Origin: Cohnella xylanilytica
GTDB taxonomy: Bacteria > Bacillota > Bacilli > Paenibacillales > Paenibacillaceae
DNA length: 64,000 nucleotides
Reading direction: 5' to 3'
NCBI RefSeq assembly: GCF_014212175.1
Contig: NZ_JACJVR010000070.1
Location: forward strand, 25,719 to 89,718
This document shows positions 34,462 through 43,698 of this stretch, piece by piece (position 1 is the first letter of the stretch; the number at the start of each line of letters is the position of its first letter). Both the position numbers and the translations under genes were made by a program. The notes beneath the pieces are model-generated. The model saw only the letters and a list, made by a program, of their open reading frames with translations. It did no database searches and was not told the origin of the DNA.

Positions 34462-34842
34462 TTACACGGTCCGCGATGCCGGTCCCATTCCGCCTTCGTA
34501 TTCCTCTCTCGCCCGCTTCACGGCCCCGTAATGCTCCTTCGCCCAATCTCTCAGCATCTTCATGCAGGGAATGAGAGATTCGCCGAGCGGCGTCAACGAA
34601 TATTCCGCGATCGGGGGCACCGACGGCTTCAGCTCGCGCTTCGCGAGGCCGTCCCTCTCCAGCTGCTTCAGCGTTTGGGTCAGCATTTTCTCCGAGATGC
34701 CTTCGATGCGCCTCTTCATCTCCCCGTAGCGGATCGTTCCGCCCTCCAGCGCGTACAGGACGAGCGCCGTCCATTTGTTCGACACGATCTCCAGCACGTG
34801 GGAATAGCTGCATACCGTCAATGAAATATCCGGTTCGTTCAT
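34462..34842 (-). CDS. HxlR family transcriptional regulator
   Basis: Winged-helix protein of 126 residues. Seen: SYSHVLEIVSNKWTALVLYAL, IRYGEMKRRIEGISEKMLTQTL, and IAEYSLTPLGESL. A Cys at position 11 is in the place where redox-sensing HxlR/HypR proteins have theirs. It is divergent from a quinone-oxidoreductase-like gene with 120 bases between, containing an inverted repeat at 34858. This is the classical arrangement for an electrophile-responsive repressor or activator of the neighbouring reductase. Confidence 0.93.
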   Translation of the reverse strand: MNEPDISLTVCSYSHVLEIVSNKWTALVLYALEGGTIRYGEMKRRIEGISEKMLTQTLKQLERDGLAKRELKPSVPPIAEYSLTPLGESLIPCMKMLRDWAKEHYGAVKRAREEYEGGMGPASRTV

Positions 34843-34857
34843 GCGGATGCCCCTCCT

Positions 34858-34877
34858 TACGAACGTTAAGGTTCGTA
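34858..34877. promoter_or_regulatory. Inverted-repeat operator between HxlR and the reductase
   Basis: TACGAAC-GTTAAG-GTTCGTA, a perfect 7-bp inverted repeat 16 bases upstream of the HxlR start. Further AT-rich sequence (34878-34950) with GCACAATAAAGTGC probably holds the divergent promoter. Confidence 0.55.
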
Positions 34878-34962
34878 TAGCACAATAAAGTGCCTTCTTA
34901 CTAAAGATTAGGATATGACTTATTGTAATGTCTAACCCCGTTTTATAGAAGGAGTGATCCTA

Positions 34963-35976
34963 ATGAAAGCCTACGTCCTGCAAGGAGGCTTCGGCCTCGA
35001 TCATGTCCGGGAGGTCGATCGTCCGATTCCGTCTCCCGGCCCCGGCCAAGCGCTGATTCGCCTGAGAGCGGTCACCTTGAACGCCCGCGATATCGGAGTG
35101 ATCGAGGGCTTCTACGAACCGGACCGGACGGCGCCCCTGATTCCGGTCTCCGACGGAGTCGGCGAGGTGGTCGCTCTGGGAGAAGGAGCGTCCAAGTTCG
35201 CGGTCGGCGATCGCGTCGCCGCCATCTTCACCCAGAGCTGGACGGCAGGCGAACCGACGCGGGCGAATTGGACCTCGACGCTCGGAAGCCCGCTCGACGG
35301 GCTGCTCGCCGAATACGCCGCGCTGCCGGAGGAAGGGCTCGTGCGCGTGCCGGAGCATCTGACCGACGCGGAGGCGGCCGCGCTGCCTTGCGCGGGAGTC
35401 ACGGCTTGGCACGCGATCGCGGAAGAGGGGCGCGTCGGCGCCGGAGAGACGGTCGTCGTGCAGGGAACCGGCGGCGTCTCCCTCTTCGCCCTCCAGTTCG
35501 CCAAGCTGCAAGGGGCCCGGGTCGTCGTCACTTCGAGCAGCGACGAGAAGCTGGCGCGCGCGAAGGCGCTCGGCGCCGACTACGGCATCAACTACAAGAC
35601 GACGCCCGAATGGGATCAAGCCGTGCTGGACTATACGAATGGCGTCGGCGCGGACCACATCGTCGACGTAGGGGGAGGGGGCACGCTGAACCGATCGGTC
35701 TCCGCTCTCAAGGTCGGCGGACGGATCAGCCTCGTCGGCCTTCTGTCCGGGGCCAGCGCGGAAGGCTTCGCCATCGTCCCGGCTATCCTTCGCAAGGCTC
35801 GGCTCCAGGCCATCAACGTCGGCAGCCGCGAGATGTTCGAGCGCATGAACCGGGCGATCGGGCAGCACGGGCTGCGTCCGGTCATCGACCGCGCTTATCC
35901 CTTCGAGAGATCTATCGATGCGCTGCGGCACTTGGCGGAGGGCTCGTACTTCGGGAAAATCGCCATTGAATTCTGA
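34963..35976 (+). CDS. NAD(P)-dependent alcohol dehydrogenase / quinone oxidoreductase (MDR, zinc-free type)
   Basis: Medium-chain reductase of 337 residues. Seen: GPGQALIRLRAVTLNARDIG, SDGVGEVVALGEG, GDRVAAIF, the dinucleotide site VVQGTGGVSLFALQFAKLQG near 165, and ALGADYGINY. The Cys/His/Glu set of zinc alcohol dehydrogenases is lacking, so it is closer to zeta-crystallin/quinone reductases. ATG 34963 has AAGGAG eight bases upstream. Likely removes quinones or enals; probably controlled by the divergent HxlR regulator. Confidence 0.9.
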   Translation: MKAYVLQGGFGLDHVREVDRPIPSPGPGQALIRLRAVTLNARDIGVIEGFYEPDRTAPLIPVSDGVGEVVALGEGASKFAVGDRVAAIFTQSWTAGEPTRANWTSTLGSPLDGLLAEYAALPEEGLVRVPEHLTDAEAAALPCAGVTAWHAIAEEGRVGAGETVVVQGTGGVSLFALQFAKLQGARVVVTSSSDEKLARAKALGADYGINYKTTPEWDQAVLDYTNGVGADHIVDVGGGGTLNRSVSALKVGGRISLVGLLSGASAEGFAIVPAILRKARLQAINVGSREMFERMNRAIGQHGLRPVIDRAYPFERSIDALRHLAEGSYFGKIAIEF

Positions 35977-36010
35977 ACCCGCGTTGCTCGCGGTTGAGGT
36001 GCGGAAGCAG

Positions 36011-36046
36011 AAGAGGCCGATCGGATGCGCATCCGATCGGCCTCTT
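36011..36046 (+). terminator. Perfect 16-bp bidirectional terminator
   Basis: AAGAGGCCGATCGGAT, loop GCGC, exact complement; between the convergent reductase and TerB-like genes. Confidence 0.9.
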
Positions 36047-36064
36047 CCCACATCCGGGGCTTCC

Positions 36065-36487
36065 TTACTTCCGAGGAGAGGCGCCCAGAATAAGCTTCAT
36101 CCCCTCGATCCGCAGCTGCCCCATTCTCTTCACCCAATCCCGGAACGCGTCGCAGGCGGAGTCCGAATAGCCGAAGAGGCTCTGCAGCTCCTCGACGAAT
36201 CGCGATTCCTCCGGGCTGCAATTGCCGTCCGCGTAGATGACGAGCAGCAGCTCCGCCAGGAATAAATTCCGGACCTGCTCTTCCTTCACGCAGCCGATCA
36301 GCTCGGCGAGCGGAAGCCCTTCCTTGGCGGGATCCGGTTCCCAATTCTCCATGCCCAGTTCCAGCTTCCACGAACGCAGGTAGTTCCATTCGTTGCGATT
36401 GACGAAGCCGTCGGATTCGACCACCCGATGGGCCAGCTCCAGGAATGCCTCTTTATGCTCAAGATTCTCAAGGAATTGCAAGTACAT
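36065..36487 (-). CDS. TerB-like helical protein
   Basis: Protein of 140 residues, all-helical and acidic. The pattern LAHRVVESDGFVNRNEWNYL followed by VIYADGNCSPEESRFVEELQ gives two DG-x(3)-E segments, typical of the tellurite-resistance TerB/DjlA-like fold that binds metal. ATG 36487 has GGAGGAG nine bases upstream. Alone, with the perfect terminator at 36011 behind it. No other ter gene is adjacent (a TerC gene is 18 kb away), so tellurite function is not implied. Confidence 0.7.
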   Translation of the reverse strand: MYLQFLENLEHKEAFLELAHRVVESDGFVNRNEWNYLRSWKLELGMENWEPDPAKEGLPLAELIGCVKEEQVRNLFLAELLLVIYADGNCSPEESRFVEELQSLFGYSDSACDAFRDWVKRMGQLRIEGMKLILGASPRK

Positions 36488-36643
36488 GCGATGCGTCTCC
36501 TCCCGCGTCCGATAACGCTTTAATCCTCTACCAGTGTACCGGAGAACGAGGAGCCGTTCAAATCGAATCTTATCGCCCGGGAAGCCGACTAAATGCCTGG
36601 AGCCGGGGCGCAACGAACGGTACAAGGCGACCGCTGTCCATCG

Positions 36644-38962
36644 TCACCCGGGTTTATTCAAGTTCAGCGTCGGCGTCTGGTCGAAGAAGTTCCACGGCTT
36701 CAACAGCGCATAGACCCACTCCGTCGGCATGATCGGCCACTCCTCGGCCCTCGCGACATGCGTCGTGCCGGTCGTCAGCCAGACGACGTCGTCGGCGTCG
36801 CGGATCGATTGGTCGTCCGAAGTGAATTGGCCGAGCCCCGTATCGGAGCTGCTGCGGTTCGGGTACTTGCCCTCCGGGTAGCGCTCGTTCGGATCGTACC
36901 GGGTCACCCAGATCTGCTTGTCCATGAAGCTGACCCGCTTGAACAGCCATTCGTCCTCTCTGAAGTTCGCTCCCTTGGCGACCGGATGCGTGCCTCCGGC
37001 ATATGGAATCAGTTGGTAAGCGACCGGGTTGCCGACCTTGTTCTCCTTGTTCGTGTTCGCGATGAGACGGATGGTGGACGGATCGAACTTCTGCGCCGCT
37101 TCCTTCTCCGTATCGACGATGCGCGTCTCCGTCTGCATCGTGCTCGTACGCGGGCCGCCCTCCGCATTCTCGGCGACGACCGGATCGATCTCCATCAGCG
37201 AATTCCGCTCTCCGTCGACGTCCAGGTCGAGCCGGAAGTTATAGATATGCTGGTGGGTCGTCCCGACGATGTTGTGGTCGATCAGCGTTCCGTACTTCGT
37301 ATCCGCCGCGGCCGTCTCGTCGTGCATCGTGCTGGAGACGACGCCCTTGACCGCTTCGATCCCGGTCGCGCCGGCGTTGATGCCGATCGTGCCGTTCTGG
37401 GCGAATACCCAGTCGAACATGTAATCGTAGTTGCCGACCGTGCTGATCCAGCGCACGACCAGCTCGCGACGCTCGGTGCTGACATTCTCCAGGCCCATCT
37501 CCTGGTGCTTGAACTCGGCGTCGCCGTACCGCTCGAAGATCGCGATCGCGTTCGGAATCTTCATCGGCGAGCCCGTATAGTCGGAGATGATGGCGTCGAG
37601 CAGCACGGCGTTATCCGGCACGTCCGTTCCCCGCTCCATGGGGGAGGTGAGCGTGCCCATGCCGTATTCGCCGGAATCGAGGTACGACTTGAAGTACCAG
37701 CCGACGTCGGGGTCGCCGTACGGAACGATCATGCCGCCGAGCGAGCCTTCGTACATGATTTTCCGCTTGTTCCCGTAGTCGTTGTATGTCACGGTGGACA
37801 GAATCGGGCCGACGCGGGAATCCAGGCGCAGATGGAAGTCCCAGTTCTGCCAGTGGACCCGGTTGCCCGTGATCGTGTAGTTCTTGCCCTCCGGTTCGGT
37901 AATCTCCAGCGGCTTTGACGTCGCGGCGGACGTCTGATCGCGCCCGTCGTACGGCCGGGGCGTCGTCGGGATCGGCACGACCCCGTCGTCTTCGATCTTG
38001 ATGACCTTCTTCTGTTCCAGATCGACGACCGCCACCAGATTCTCGATCGGGTGCGCCCAGTAGTTCCCGTCTCCGACGTTCAAGTAAGCGACGACCTTCA
38101 GCAGGCGGCTGTTCTCCTCCAGTTCGTCCTTGCCCTCGAAGTAGCCGACGGTCAAAGGCGTGGAGACGACCTTCTTCACGTCGTCGATGCCGCGCTTCCG
38201 CAGGGCCGCCGCGTATTCCGGGCTCTCCTCGATCGCCCTCTGAACGGCGGCGAAGTCGTCCAGCAAGATCATCCCTTGCGCCCCTTCGACCTCTTGCCAG
38301 GTCAGAACCTTCCTCGCGACCAGGTCGGCAGTGCCTTCGATAACCCGCTTGCCGTCAAGGATAACGAAGGCGGACGTCCGGTTGGCCGTCACCGGTTGGC
38401 CGGCCAAGACGAAGTTCCATACCTGCTCCTTCGGAGGCTCCTTCAGGGTAATCTCGGTGAATCGGTACGTATCCTTGTACTTCCCTTCCGCCTTCAAGAT
38501 CCCGACGGTCGCCGCGATCTCATCGGATGTCAGCGGATTAAGCGGATGCGGGACTTCCTCCACCTGGAACGTCCGGTCCAGACCCGACTGGAACACCTCA
38601 TTAATGAAATGATGGGAGACGTAGGCGACGTTCTTCTTCATGACGACCGGAGCTTCCAGTTCGAGCCTGCTGCCGTTGACGAGCGCGACGTTCGAGTTCG
38701 GCTTCAGCTTGACGGTCGTGCTGTTCTTCGCGATGACGATCATGCCCGCGAAGCCGTCCCACTTCACGTTCGCGCCGAACTCTTCCAGCGTCTCGCGCAG
38801 CTGGACGAAGTCTTCGGCGCCCCCGTGCGCCTCCGCCTTCGGCGTCGCCGGCGGCAGTGCCGAAGCCCCGCCGATCGCGAGAGTCAGCGCCGCGCTTGCC
38901 GCCGCGGTTTTGCGGGCCAGCGATTGCCGGTTCGCCTTCGGCTTCTTATTCTTTTTTCTCAT
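36644..38962 (-). CDS. Secreted copper amine oxidase with N-terminal stalk domain
   Basis: Protein of 772 residues with signal peptide (MRKKNKKPKANRQ, hydrophobic stretch, cut near AEA). Next comes a copper-amine-oxidase N-terminal stalk (FVQLRETLEEFGANVKWDG, residues about 50-125). The catalytic part shows the base Asp in YLDSGEYGMG, the topaquinone motif GNYDY (Tyr converted to cofactor), copper ligands in GTTHQHIYNF, and the third His in GTTHVARAEEWP. It oxidises primary amines extracellularly, giving aldehyde, ammonia and hydrogen peroxide. Divergent from an AraC regulator, which probably governs it. Confidence 0.94.
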   Translation of the reverse strand: MRKKNKKPKANRQSLARKTAAASAALTLAIGGASALPPATPKAEAHGGAEDFVQLRETLEEFGANVKWDGFAGMIVIAKNSTTVKLKPNSNVALVNGSRLELEAPVVMKKNVAYVSHHFINEVFQSGLDRTFQVEEVPHPLNPLTSDEIAATVGILKAEGKYKDTYRFTEITLKEPPKEQVWNFVLAGQPVTANRTSAFVILDGKRVIEGTADLVARKVLTWQEVEGAQGMILLDDFAAVQRAIEESPEYAAALRKRGIDDVKKVVSTPLTVGYFEGKDELEENSRLLKVVAYLNVGDGNYWAHPIENLVAVVDLEQKKVIKIEDDGVVPIPTTPRPYDGRDQTSAATSKPLEITEPEGKNYTITGNRVHWQNWDFHLRLDSRVGPILSTVTYNDYGNKRKIMYEGSLGGMIVPYGDPDVGWYFKSYLDSGEYGMGTLTSPMERGTDVPDNAVLLDAIISDYTGSPMKIPNAIAIFERYGDAEFKHQEMGLENVSTERRELVVRWISTVGNYDYMFDWVFAQNGTIGINAGATGIEAVKGVVSSTMHDETAAADTKYGTLIDHNIVGTTHQHIYNFRLDLDVDGERNSLMEIDPVVAENAEGGPRTSTMQTETRIVDTEKEAAQKFDPSTIRLIANTNKENKVGNPVAYQLIPYAGGTHPVAKGANFREDEWLFKRVSFMDKQIWVTRYDPNERYPEGKYPNRSSSDTGLGQFTSDDQSIRDADDVVWLTTGTTHVARAEEWPIMPTEWVYALLKPWNFFDQTPTLNLNKPG

Positions 38963-39078
38963 CTCTATCGGCCTCCCCTGTGGATCTTAATGTAAATTTA
39001 ACTCACGCAGTTTTGGCCGTATTGTAAATAACGGAACTTGATAGCTCAATTCATGTCATTTATCATTACATAACTTCA

Positions 39079-39107
39079 TTGACTCGGTAGAGGCTCTCTG
39101 CTATGTT
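39079..39107 (+). promoter_or_regulatory. Sigma-A-like promoter of the AraC gene
   Basis: TTGACT (39079-39084), 17 bases, TATGTT (39102-39107), 36 bases before the ATG. The 180-base interval to the amine oxidase is AT-rich and presumably holds its promoter too. Confidence 0.6.
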
Positions 39108-39142
39108 AATCAACAGTATAAAAAGCGTAGGGGGAACCTGAC

Positions 39143-39964
39143 ATGACGGTCTCCGCCGGTCTTTACCAACCGCTCAGCGGCATCCAATACGGGTTCGAAT
39201 GGGGAACCGATCATTATCGGGAGCGCTCCATCAGCTATCTTGGCCAGCCGGTCGTCTATTACCAATTCGCCACCGCCCGGACGGAGAACGAGGCGAAGGA
39301 GATTCAGGTCGTGCCCGACGGCTGCGTTGACCTGCTGTTCTGCTGCGACGGCAGAAGTCCGGAAGCCTTGGTATGCGGAACCGTGCTTCGCGGGCGGAGC
39401 ATCTCCCTGCGTTCGGGCACCGTCTACTTCGGGGTGAGATTGTCGGCCCGGCTCAGCATCGTCCTGCCCGGGCTGTCCCTGAAGGACGTCATCGAGGAGC
39501 AAGCCCCGTTCGAGGACTCGCTGTCCTCTTATGCCGATATGAGCGAGAGAATCGCGGAATGCGCGGGATTCGCAGAACGGATCGCCTGCTTCGAACGCCG
39601 CTGCCCGGGTCTGCTGAACGGCAGCGACCGCTCGATCGCCCTCGCGGATTACTGCTTGACGGAGCTGCAAAGGACGGACGGCGGCGTCTCGATCCGGGAG
39701 CTGGCCGAGGGGACGGGCTATTCCGAACGGTATCTCCGGAAGAAGTTCGAGCAGTCGTTCGGCTTCTCTCCGAAGCTGTACGGCCGCATTGTCCGGTTCC
39801 AGCGGACGCTGGAAGGAATCGTAAGGAGCCGAGCTCCCCTGGCGGAGGTGGCGATCGAGAGAGGCTACTTCGACCAGGCCCACTTCCTGAAGGACTTCAA
39901 GGAATTCAGCCCTCTCACGCCGCAACAGCTTAGGGCGAGACCGGATTCGGCCGGAGACGGATGA
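39143..39964 (+). CDS. AraC family transcriptional regulator
   Basis: Protein of 273 residues. The N-terminal half (QVVPDGCVDLLFCCDG, VRLSARLSIVLPG) is the sensor type often found in short AraC regulators with a DUF6597-like domain. The C-terminal half has the two helix-turn-helix motifs (VSIRELAEGTGYSERYLRKKF, LAEVAIERGYFDQAHFLKDF) and SPLTPQQLRAR. Divergently arranged with the copper amine oxidase, hence a candidate regulator of it; the inducer may be an amine (inference). Confidence 0.9.
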   Translation: MTVSAGLYQPLSGIQYGFEWGTDHYRERSISYLGQPVVYYQFATARTENEAKEIQVVPDGCVDLLFCCDGRSPEALVCGTVLRGRSISLRSGTVYFGVRLSARLSIVLPGLSLKDVIEEQAPFEDSLSSYADMSERIAECAGFAERIACFERRCPGLLNGSDRSIALADYCLTELQRTDGGVSIRELAEGTGYSERYLRKKFEQSFGFSPKLYGRIVRFQRTLEGIVRSRAPLAEVAIERGYFDQAHFLKDFKEFSPLTPQQLRARPDSAGDG

Positions 39965-40098
39965 GATTGCCTTGATCTGCCCGTCCGACTCGGCTACGAT
40001 ACTCCTGAGGGCCGGAGCGTCACCTGCGCCGCACAAGCAAGCCGGGCATCCAGAGAAGCGCAAGAGCGATCCCCCGACCAATCAGGGGAGGAATCATC

Positions 40099-40656
40099 AT
40101 GATCAGAATCGGCATCATCATCGGAAGTACCCGTCCCGGCCGCAAAGCCGAAGACGTCGCGCGCTGGGTATACGACATCGCGGCCAAGCGCGACGACGCG
40201 GAGTTCGAGCTGGTCGACATCGCGGCCTACAACTTGCCGTTGTACGACGAACCCGTCCCTCCCGTCATGGGCAATTACAAGCACGAGCATACTCGCGTCT
40301 GGTCCGAGAAGATCGACAGCTTCGACGGCTTCGTGTTCGTAACGCCGGAGTACAACCACTCGACGTCGGCGGCGCTCAAGAACGCCCTCGATTACCTGTA
40401 CCGCGAATGGAACGATAAGGCGGCCGGCTTCGTCGGCTACGGAAGCGCGGGCGGCACCCGCGCCGTCGAGCATCTGCGCCAGATCGCGAGCGAGCTCAAG
40501 ATGGCGGCGGTGCAGGCCCAAGTGTCGCTGTCGCTGTTCCACGACTTCGAGAACTACAGCGCGCTGAAGCCCGGCCCGAAGCAGGAAGCCTCGGTCAACA
40601 ACCTGCTCGGACAAGTCGTCGCCTGGAGCGGCGCCTTGAAGTCTCTTAGAAGCTAA
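40099..40656 (+). CDS. NADPH-dependent FMN reductase family protein
   Basis: Flavodoxin-fold protein of 185 residues. Seen: IGIIIGSTRPGRKAEDVARW (FMN phosphate loop), FVTPEYNHSTSAALKNALDY (isoalloxazine loop, diagnostic PEYN), and GYGSAGGTRAVEHLR. Such enzymes reduce FMN, quinones or azo compounds with NADPH. AGGGGAGGAATC precedes the ATG. The gene is monocistronic; a hairpin at 40671 follows. Confidence 0.93.
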   Translation: MIRIGIIIGSTRPGRKAEDVARWVYDIAAKRDDAEFELVDIAAYNLPLYDEPVPPVMGNYKHEHTRVWSEKIDSFDGFVFVTPEYNHSTSAALKNALDYLYREWNDKAAGFVGYGSAGGTRAVEHLRQIASELKMAAVQAQVSLSLFHDFENYSALKPGPKQEASVNNLLGQVVAWSGALKSLRS

Positions 40657-40670
40657 GGCTATCGGTGAAA

Positions 40671-40719
40671 AGAAGAAGGAGAGACGGGCGAGCGAGTCGC
40701 TTCGTTCTCTCCTTCTTTT
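40671..40719 (+). terminator. Hairpin between convergent genes
   Basis: AGAAGGAGAGA / TCTCTCCTTCT with T-rich flank, between the FMN reductase and LtrA stops; A-rich on one side and T-rich on the other. Confidence 0.75.
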
Positions 40720-40739
40720 GGGGTCGGACTGGGTTGAAT

Positions 40740-41957
40740 CTAGGCTTGGCCATGAGGCGCCCCGGACGGCACGTGGCGGCACAGCCGCTCGGAGAAGGCG
40801 CCTCCCCATACGGAGACGATCGCCAGCGCCGCGGCCGTCAAGGCCGACAGCGCCACGATCGGCATCATGGAGGCGAAGGGGGCAAGCGCAGCCAGCGCCA
40901 ATAGGCCGAACAGATAAGGCTTCGGGAACACTTGCGCCACGATTCTCATGAACAGCAAATTCCCGAGCAGGTATAAGGCCGGCCCTCCGAGGATAACGGC
41001 CGCCATCTTGGCGTCCAGGCCCCCGGTCGGGTGAGCCAGCAGCCATTCGTCCGCCACGGCGGACAGTATGATGCCCGCCACCAGCAGAAGATGGGTATAC
41101 GTGTACGCCGAGCGGGCGACTCTCCCGGGATCGGAGGAGTGCGCGATGTAATGATGCCCGACTTTGGACGTTATCTCGAAGTAAATCCGCCACATGGCGA
41201 CCGTGCCGGCGAACGAGACGGCGAACCCCGCGAGAACCCCCGGGCTCCACTCGAGCTTGGCGAAGGTCGCTCCCGTCACGAGAATCGATTCCCCGAGCGC
41301 GATGATGACGAACAGGCCGCACCGTTCGGACATATGCGAGCCCTCCACGTCCCATACGCGAGTAGGCGTTCGGCCGACCCGGGGAAGCCAGAAGCCGAGC
41401 GACGGGGAGATGTATTCAATGACGAGAGCCGCCGCCCACAGCGCCAGCCTCCACGAGTCGTGCGCGAGGCCGCCGGAGATCCAGAAGACGCCCGACAGGG
41501 ACAGCCAGGCGAGAATGCGAACGAAGTTGATGCGAAGCTCGGCGGGACCGTCCCGCAGCGCCCAGACGGTGAAGGCCGTCCGCCCGACCTGGAACGCCGT
41601 ATAGGCGACGCCGAAGTACAGTCCGCCATGGCCGAACGCCTCCGGGATCGATGAGGATACGACAAGCCCTGCCAACATCAACGCGATCAGCATGCTTCGG
41701 ACCGGCTTCGTGTCCGGGTTCAGCCAGTTGATGGCCCAGGACGTGAAGATCCAGGCCCACCAGACGGCCATCGTCAGCAGCGCGAGATGAATCGCTCCCT
41801 CCAGCGAGAAGTGTTCCAGCAAGGTGTGCGACAATTGCGTGACCGCGAAGACGAAGACCAGATCGAAGAACAGTTCGATAAACGATACTTTGCCCGAATC
41901 GCTGCCGCCTCTGCTGCGCATTAGTCTAGATGCCGAATGTCCCGAGGTTCTCTCCAT
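40740..41957 (-). CDS. Low temperature requirement protein A (LtrA) family membrane protein
   Basis: Integral membrane protein of 405 residues with about ten to twelve segments. The signature is VSFIELFFDLVFVFAVTQLS at residues 24-43, followed by WWAWIFTSWAINWLNPD, and RCGLFVIIALGESILVTGA in the middle. LtrA was named for cold growth of Listeria; the biochemical function is not established. No partner gene is adjacent. Confidence 0.93.
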   Translation of the reverse strand: MERTSGHSASRLMRSRGGSDSGKVSFIELFFDLVFVFAVTQLSHTLLEHFSLEGAIHLALLTMAVWWAWIFTSWAINWLNPDTKPVRSMLIALMLAGLVVSSSIPEAFGHGGLYFGVAYTAFQVGRTAFTVWALRDGPAELRINFVRILAWLSLSGVFWISGGLAHDSWRLALWAAALVIEYISPSLGFWLPRVGRTPTRVWDVEGSHMSERCGLFVIIALGESILVTGATFAKLEWSPGVLAGFAVSFAGTVAMWRIYFEITSKVGHHYIAHSSDPGRVARSAYTYTHLLLVAGIILSAVADEWLLAHPTGGLDAKMAAVILGGPALYLLGNLLFMRIVAQVFPKPYLFGLLALAALAPFASMMPIVALSALTAAALAIVSVWGGAFSERLCRHVPSGAPHGQA

Positions 41958-42066
41958 GACCCGCTCCTTCTCATGCCGGCTTCGCGCGCCGATCGTCCTC
42001 CGCCGGGAGAGATCGCTCTCTTCCGCATGCGTGTATCCCCAGTATAACGGCGGGGGGAGGGGTTGA

Positions 42067-42200
42067 CTACCGAAGATTGGCCGTCTGCGGCCTTCTGTTC
42101 ATGAGACGGTCCGCGTTCCTCGCGAATCCGAACCGTTCGTAGAGACCGTGCGCGTCCGGCGTGCCGAGCACTCCCGTCATTCGAACGGATGGCAGAGACG
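42067..42200 (-). pseudogene. C-terminal remnant of a GNAT acetyltransferase
   Basis: Minus-strand reading gives LGTPDAHGLYERFGFA...LMNRRP and a TAG stop at 42067. LGT-DAHGLYERFGF is the terminal motif of a well-known GNAT subfamily. The upstream acetyl-CoA-binding part is missing. In the 304-base gap 41958-42261 only this fragment and a stem AGAGACG / CGTCTCT (42194-42222, possible end of the gene at 42262) are visible. Confidence 0.65.
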
Positions 42201-42261
42201 CCCGTTCCGGAAGCCCGTCTCTTCTCCCGACGACTTCAAATCGGGTTCGGCGCGAAGCCGT

Positions 42262-43698
42262 CTAGTCTACGCTGATCATCGCGTTCGTCCCGGCTATGTC
42301 GAGCGGCTCCTTCTCCTTCGAGAGAAGCGCTTCGCCGAACGCTTGCTGCGCCCTCGCCGTCAGGCTCGCCCAAGCTTCTTCGTTCGTCTTGGCGCCCGAG
42401 ACCGCCGCTCGCGTCTCCTCTTCCGCCAGCTTCCGGAACGACTCCGAGAAGCCCTTCGGCACCAGCGGCCGGCGGAACGAGGGATCCGGACGCAGCGCAT
42501 AGAACGCCGACAAGTCCCGTCCCTTGGCGTCCCGCTCGAAGCCCTTGCGGGCAAGCAGCTTGGCGGACGACTTCGCCTTCAGCCTCATGAACTCCTCGCT
42601 ATGGATGTAGCGGACGAATTCCCACGCGAGCGCCTTCTCTCCAGTCTCGGCGCCGACCGCGTAAATCTCCGGAAGCGAGAACGCCGTCGTCGCCCCCGGC
42701 TCGCGCGGATCGGCGGGCATCGGGGCGATCCCCCATGGGAAGTCCCTGGGCCCGTTCCCCGAGCCCGAGTTCGCCGGCTTCATCGCGTCGAGCAGCTGCA
42801 TCGTCAGCAGATCGTCGATCGCCATCGCCGCATTCCCTTCCATAAACGAACCTCCGCCCAAGCTGACGGTCATGTTGCCGTTGCCGAACGGAGAGGAGGG
42901 CAGCAGAAGAGAGCCGTCTCGATAGCCTTCCACCGCCTGCGCGAATGCGTTGGCCCATTCCTCGGAGTCGAGCCTCAGCGCCGTCCCCTCCGGATTCAAG
43001 AAGGCCAATCGGCGCGATTCGGCGATGTCCATGACCAGCGCGAAGGGATTCGCCGCGATCATAGACTGGGACAAGCCGTAAACCTTGTCCTTATCCTTCT
43101 CTCCGGCGGCGAACTTCTTGGCGAGCAGAAGAAGCTCGTCCCAGCTCATTCCCTCCTGCGGGTACGAGACGCCGTACCGGTCGAACAGCCGCTTGTTGTA
43201 ATAGAGCGCCTTGGTCTCGAAAGTATTGGCGAGTCCGTACAGACGGCCTCCTCCGCGTTCCTTCAAGAGATCGACGACGCCCGGCAGCAGGTTCTCCGCG
43301 TCGAAGCCGCTGTCGCGGATCGGCGCTTCGAGATCGAGTAGCCTGCCCTCCTGCGCCAGAGCTTCGTACTGGTTCTCGTCCAACAGCAGAATGTCGGGCT
43401 GTCGCTCCTCTATTATTTTCCGATAATGATCGATTGCATCTCCTTCCCCGCGAGTCTCCGACAGCGTAAGGACTTGGAACTCCGCGTCGGGATACTTCGT
43501 CAGGAACAGGTTCCCGTAATCGTTGTAGAAGGCCGCTTCGCTCGAATAGACGACCTTGAGAAGCTTCTTCTCTTGCGCGCCCGAGGGGACCGGCTTCCAT
43601 TCGTCGTCGCCCCCTCCATCCGCGCAGCCCGCGGTCGGAATCAGAACGGCGACTCCCGCCGCCAGCGCCGCGAGGCGCAACCATGCTTCGCGCTTCAA
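42262..43698 (-). CDS. Solute-binding lipoprotein linked to a sigma factor
   Basis: Lipoprotein of 478 residues. TTG 43698 is the start, overlapping the stop of the preceding gene (TTGA) with GGGAGGAGG upstream. Signal LKREAWLRLAALAAG, lipobox PTAGC. The mature protein is a family 1 binding protein (KLLKVVYSSEAAFYND, QPDILLLDENQYEALAQEG, KALYYNKRLFDRYGV, MSWDELLLLAKKF, GNAAMAIDDLLTMQLL, KALAWEFVRYIHSEEFMRLK). It is the third gene after an ECF sigma factor and a membrane protein, with no transport permease nearby. It may sense a ligand for the sigma / anti-sigma pair (inference). Confidence 0.88.
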   Translation of the reverse strand: MKREAWLRLAALAAGVAVLIPTAGCADGGGDDEWKPVPSGAQEKKLLKVVYSSEAAFYNDYGNLFLTKYPDAEFQVLTLSETRGEGDAIDHYRKIIEERQPDILLLDENQYEALAQEGRLLDLEAPIRDSGFDAENLLPGVVDLLKERGGGRLYGLANTFETKALYYNKRLFDRYGVSYPQEGMSWDELLLLAKKFAAGEKDKDKVYGLSQSMIAANPFALVMDIAESRRLAFLNPEGTALRLDSEEWANAFAQAVEGYRDGSLLLPSSPFGNGNMTVSLGGGSFMEGNAAMAIDDLLTMQLLDAMKPANSGSGNGPRDFPWGIAPMPADPREPGATTAFSLPEIYAVGAETGEKALAWEFVRYIHSEEFMRLKAKSSAKLLARKGFERDAKGRDLSAFYALRPDPSFRRPLVPKGFSESFRKLAEEETRAAVSGAKTNEEAWASLTARAQQAFGEALLSKEKEPLDIAGTNAMISVD

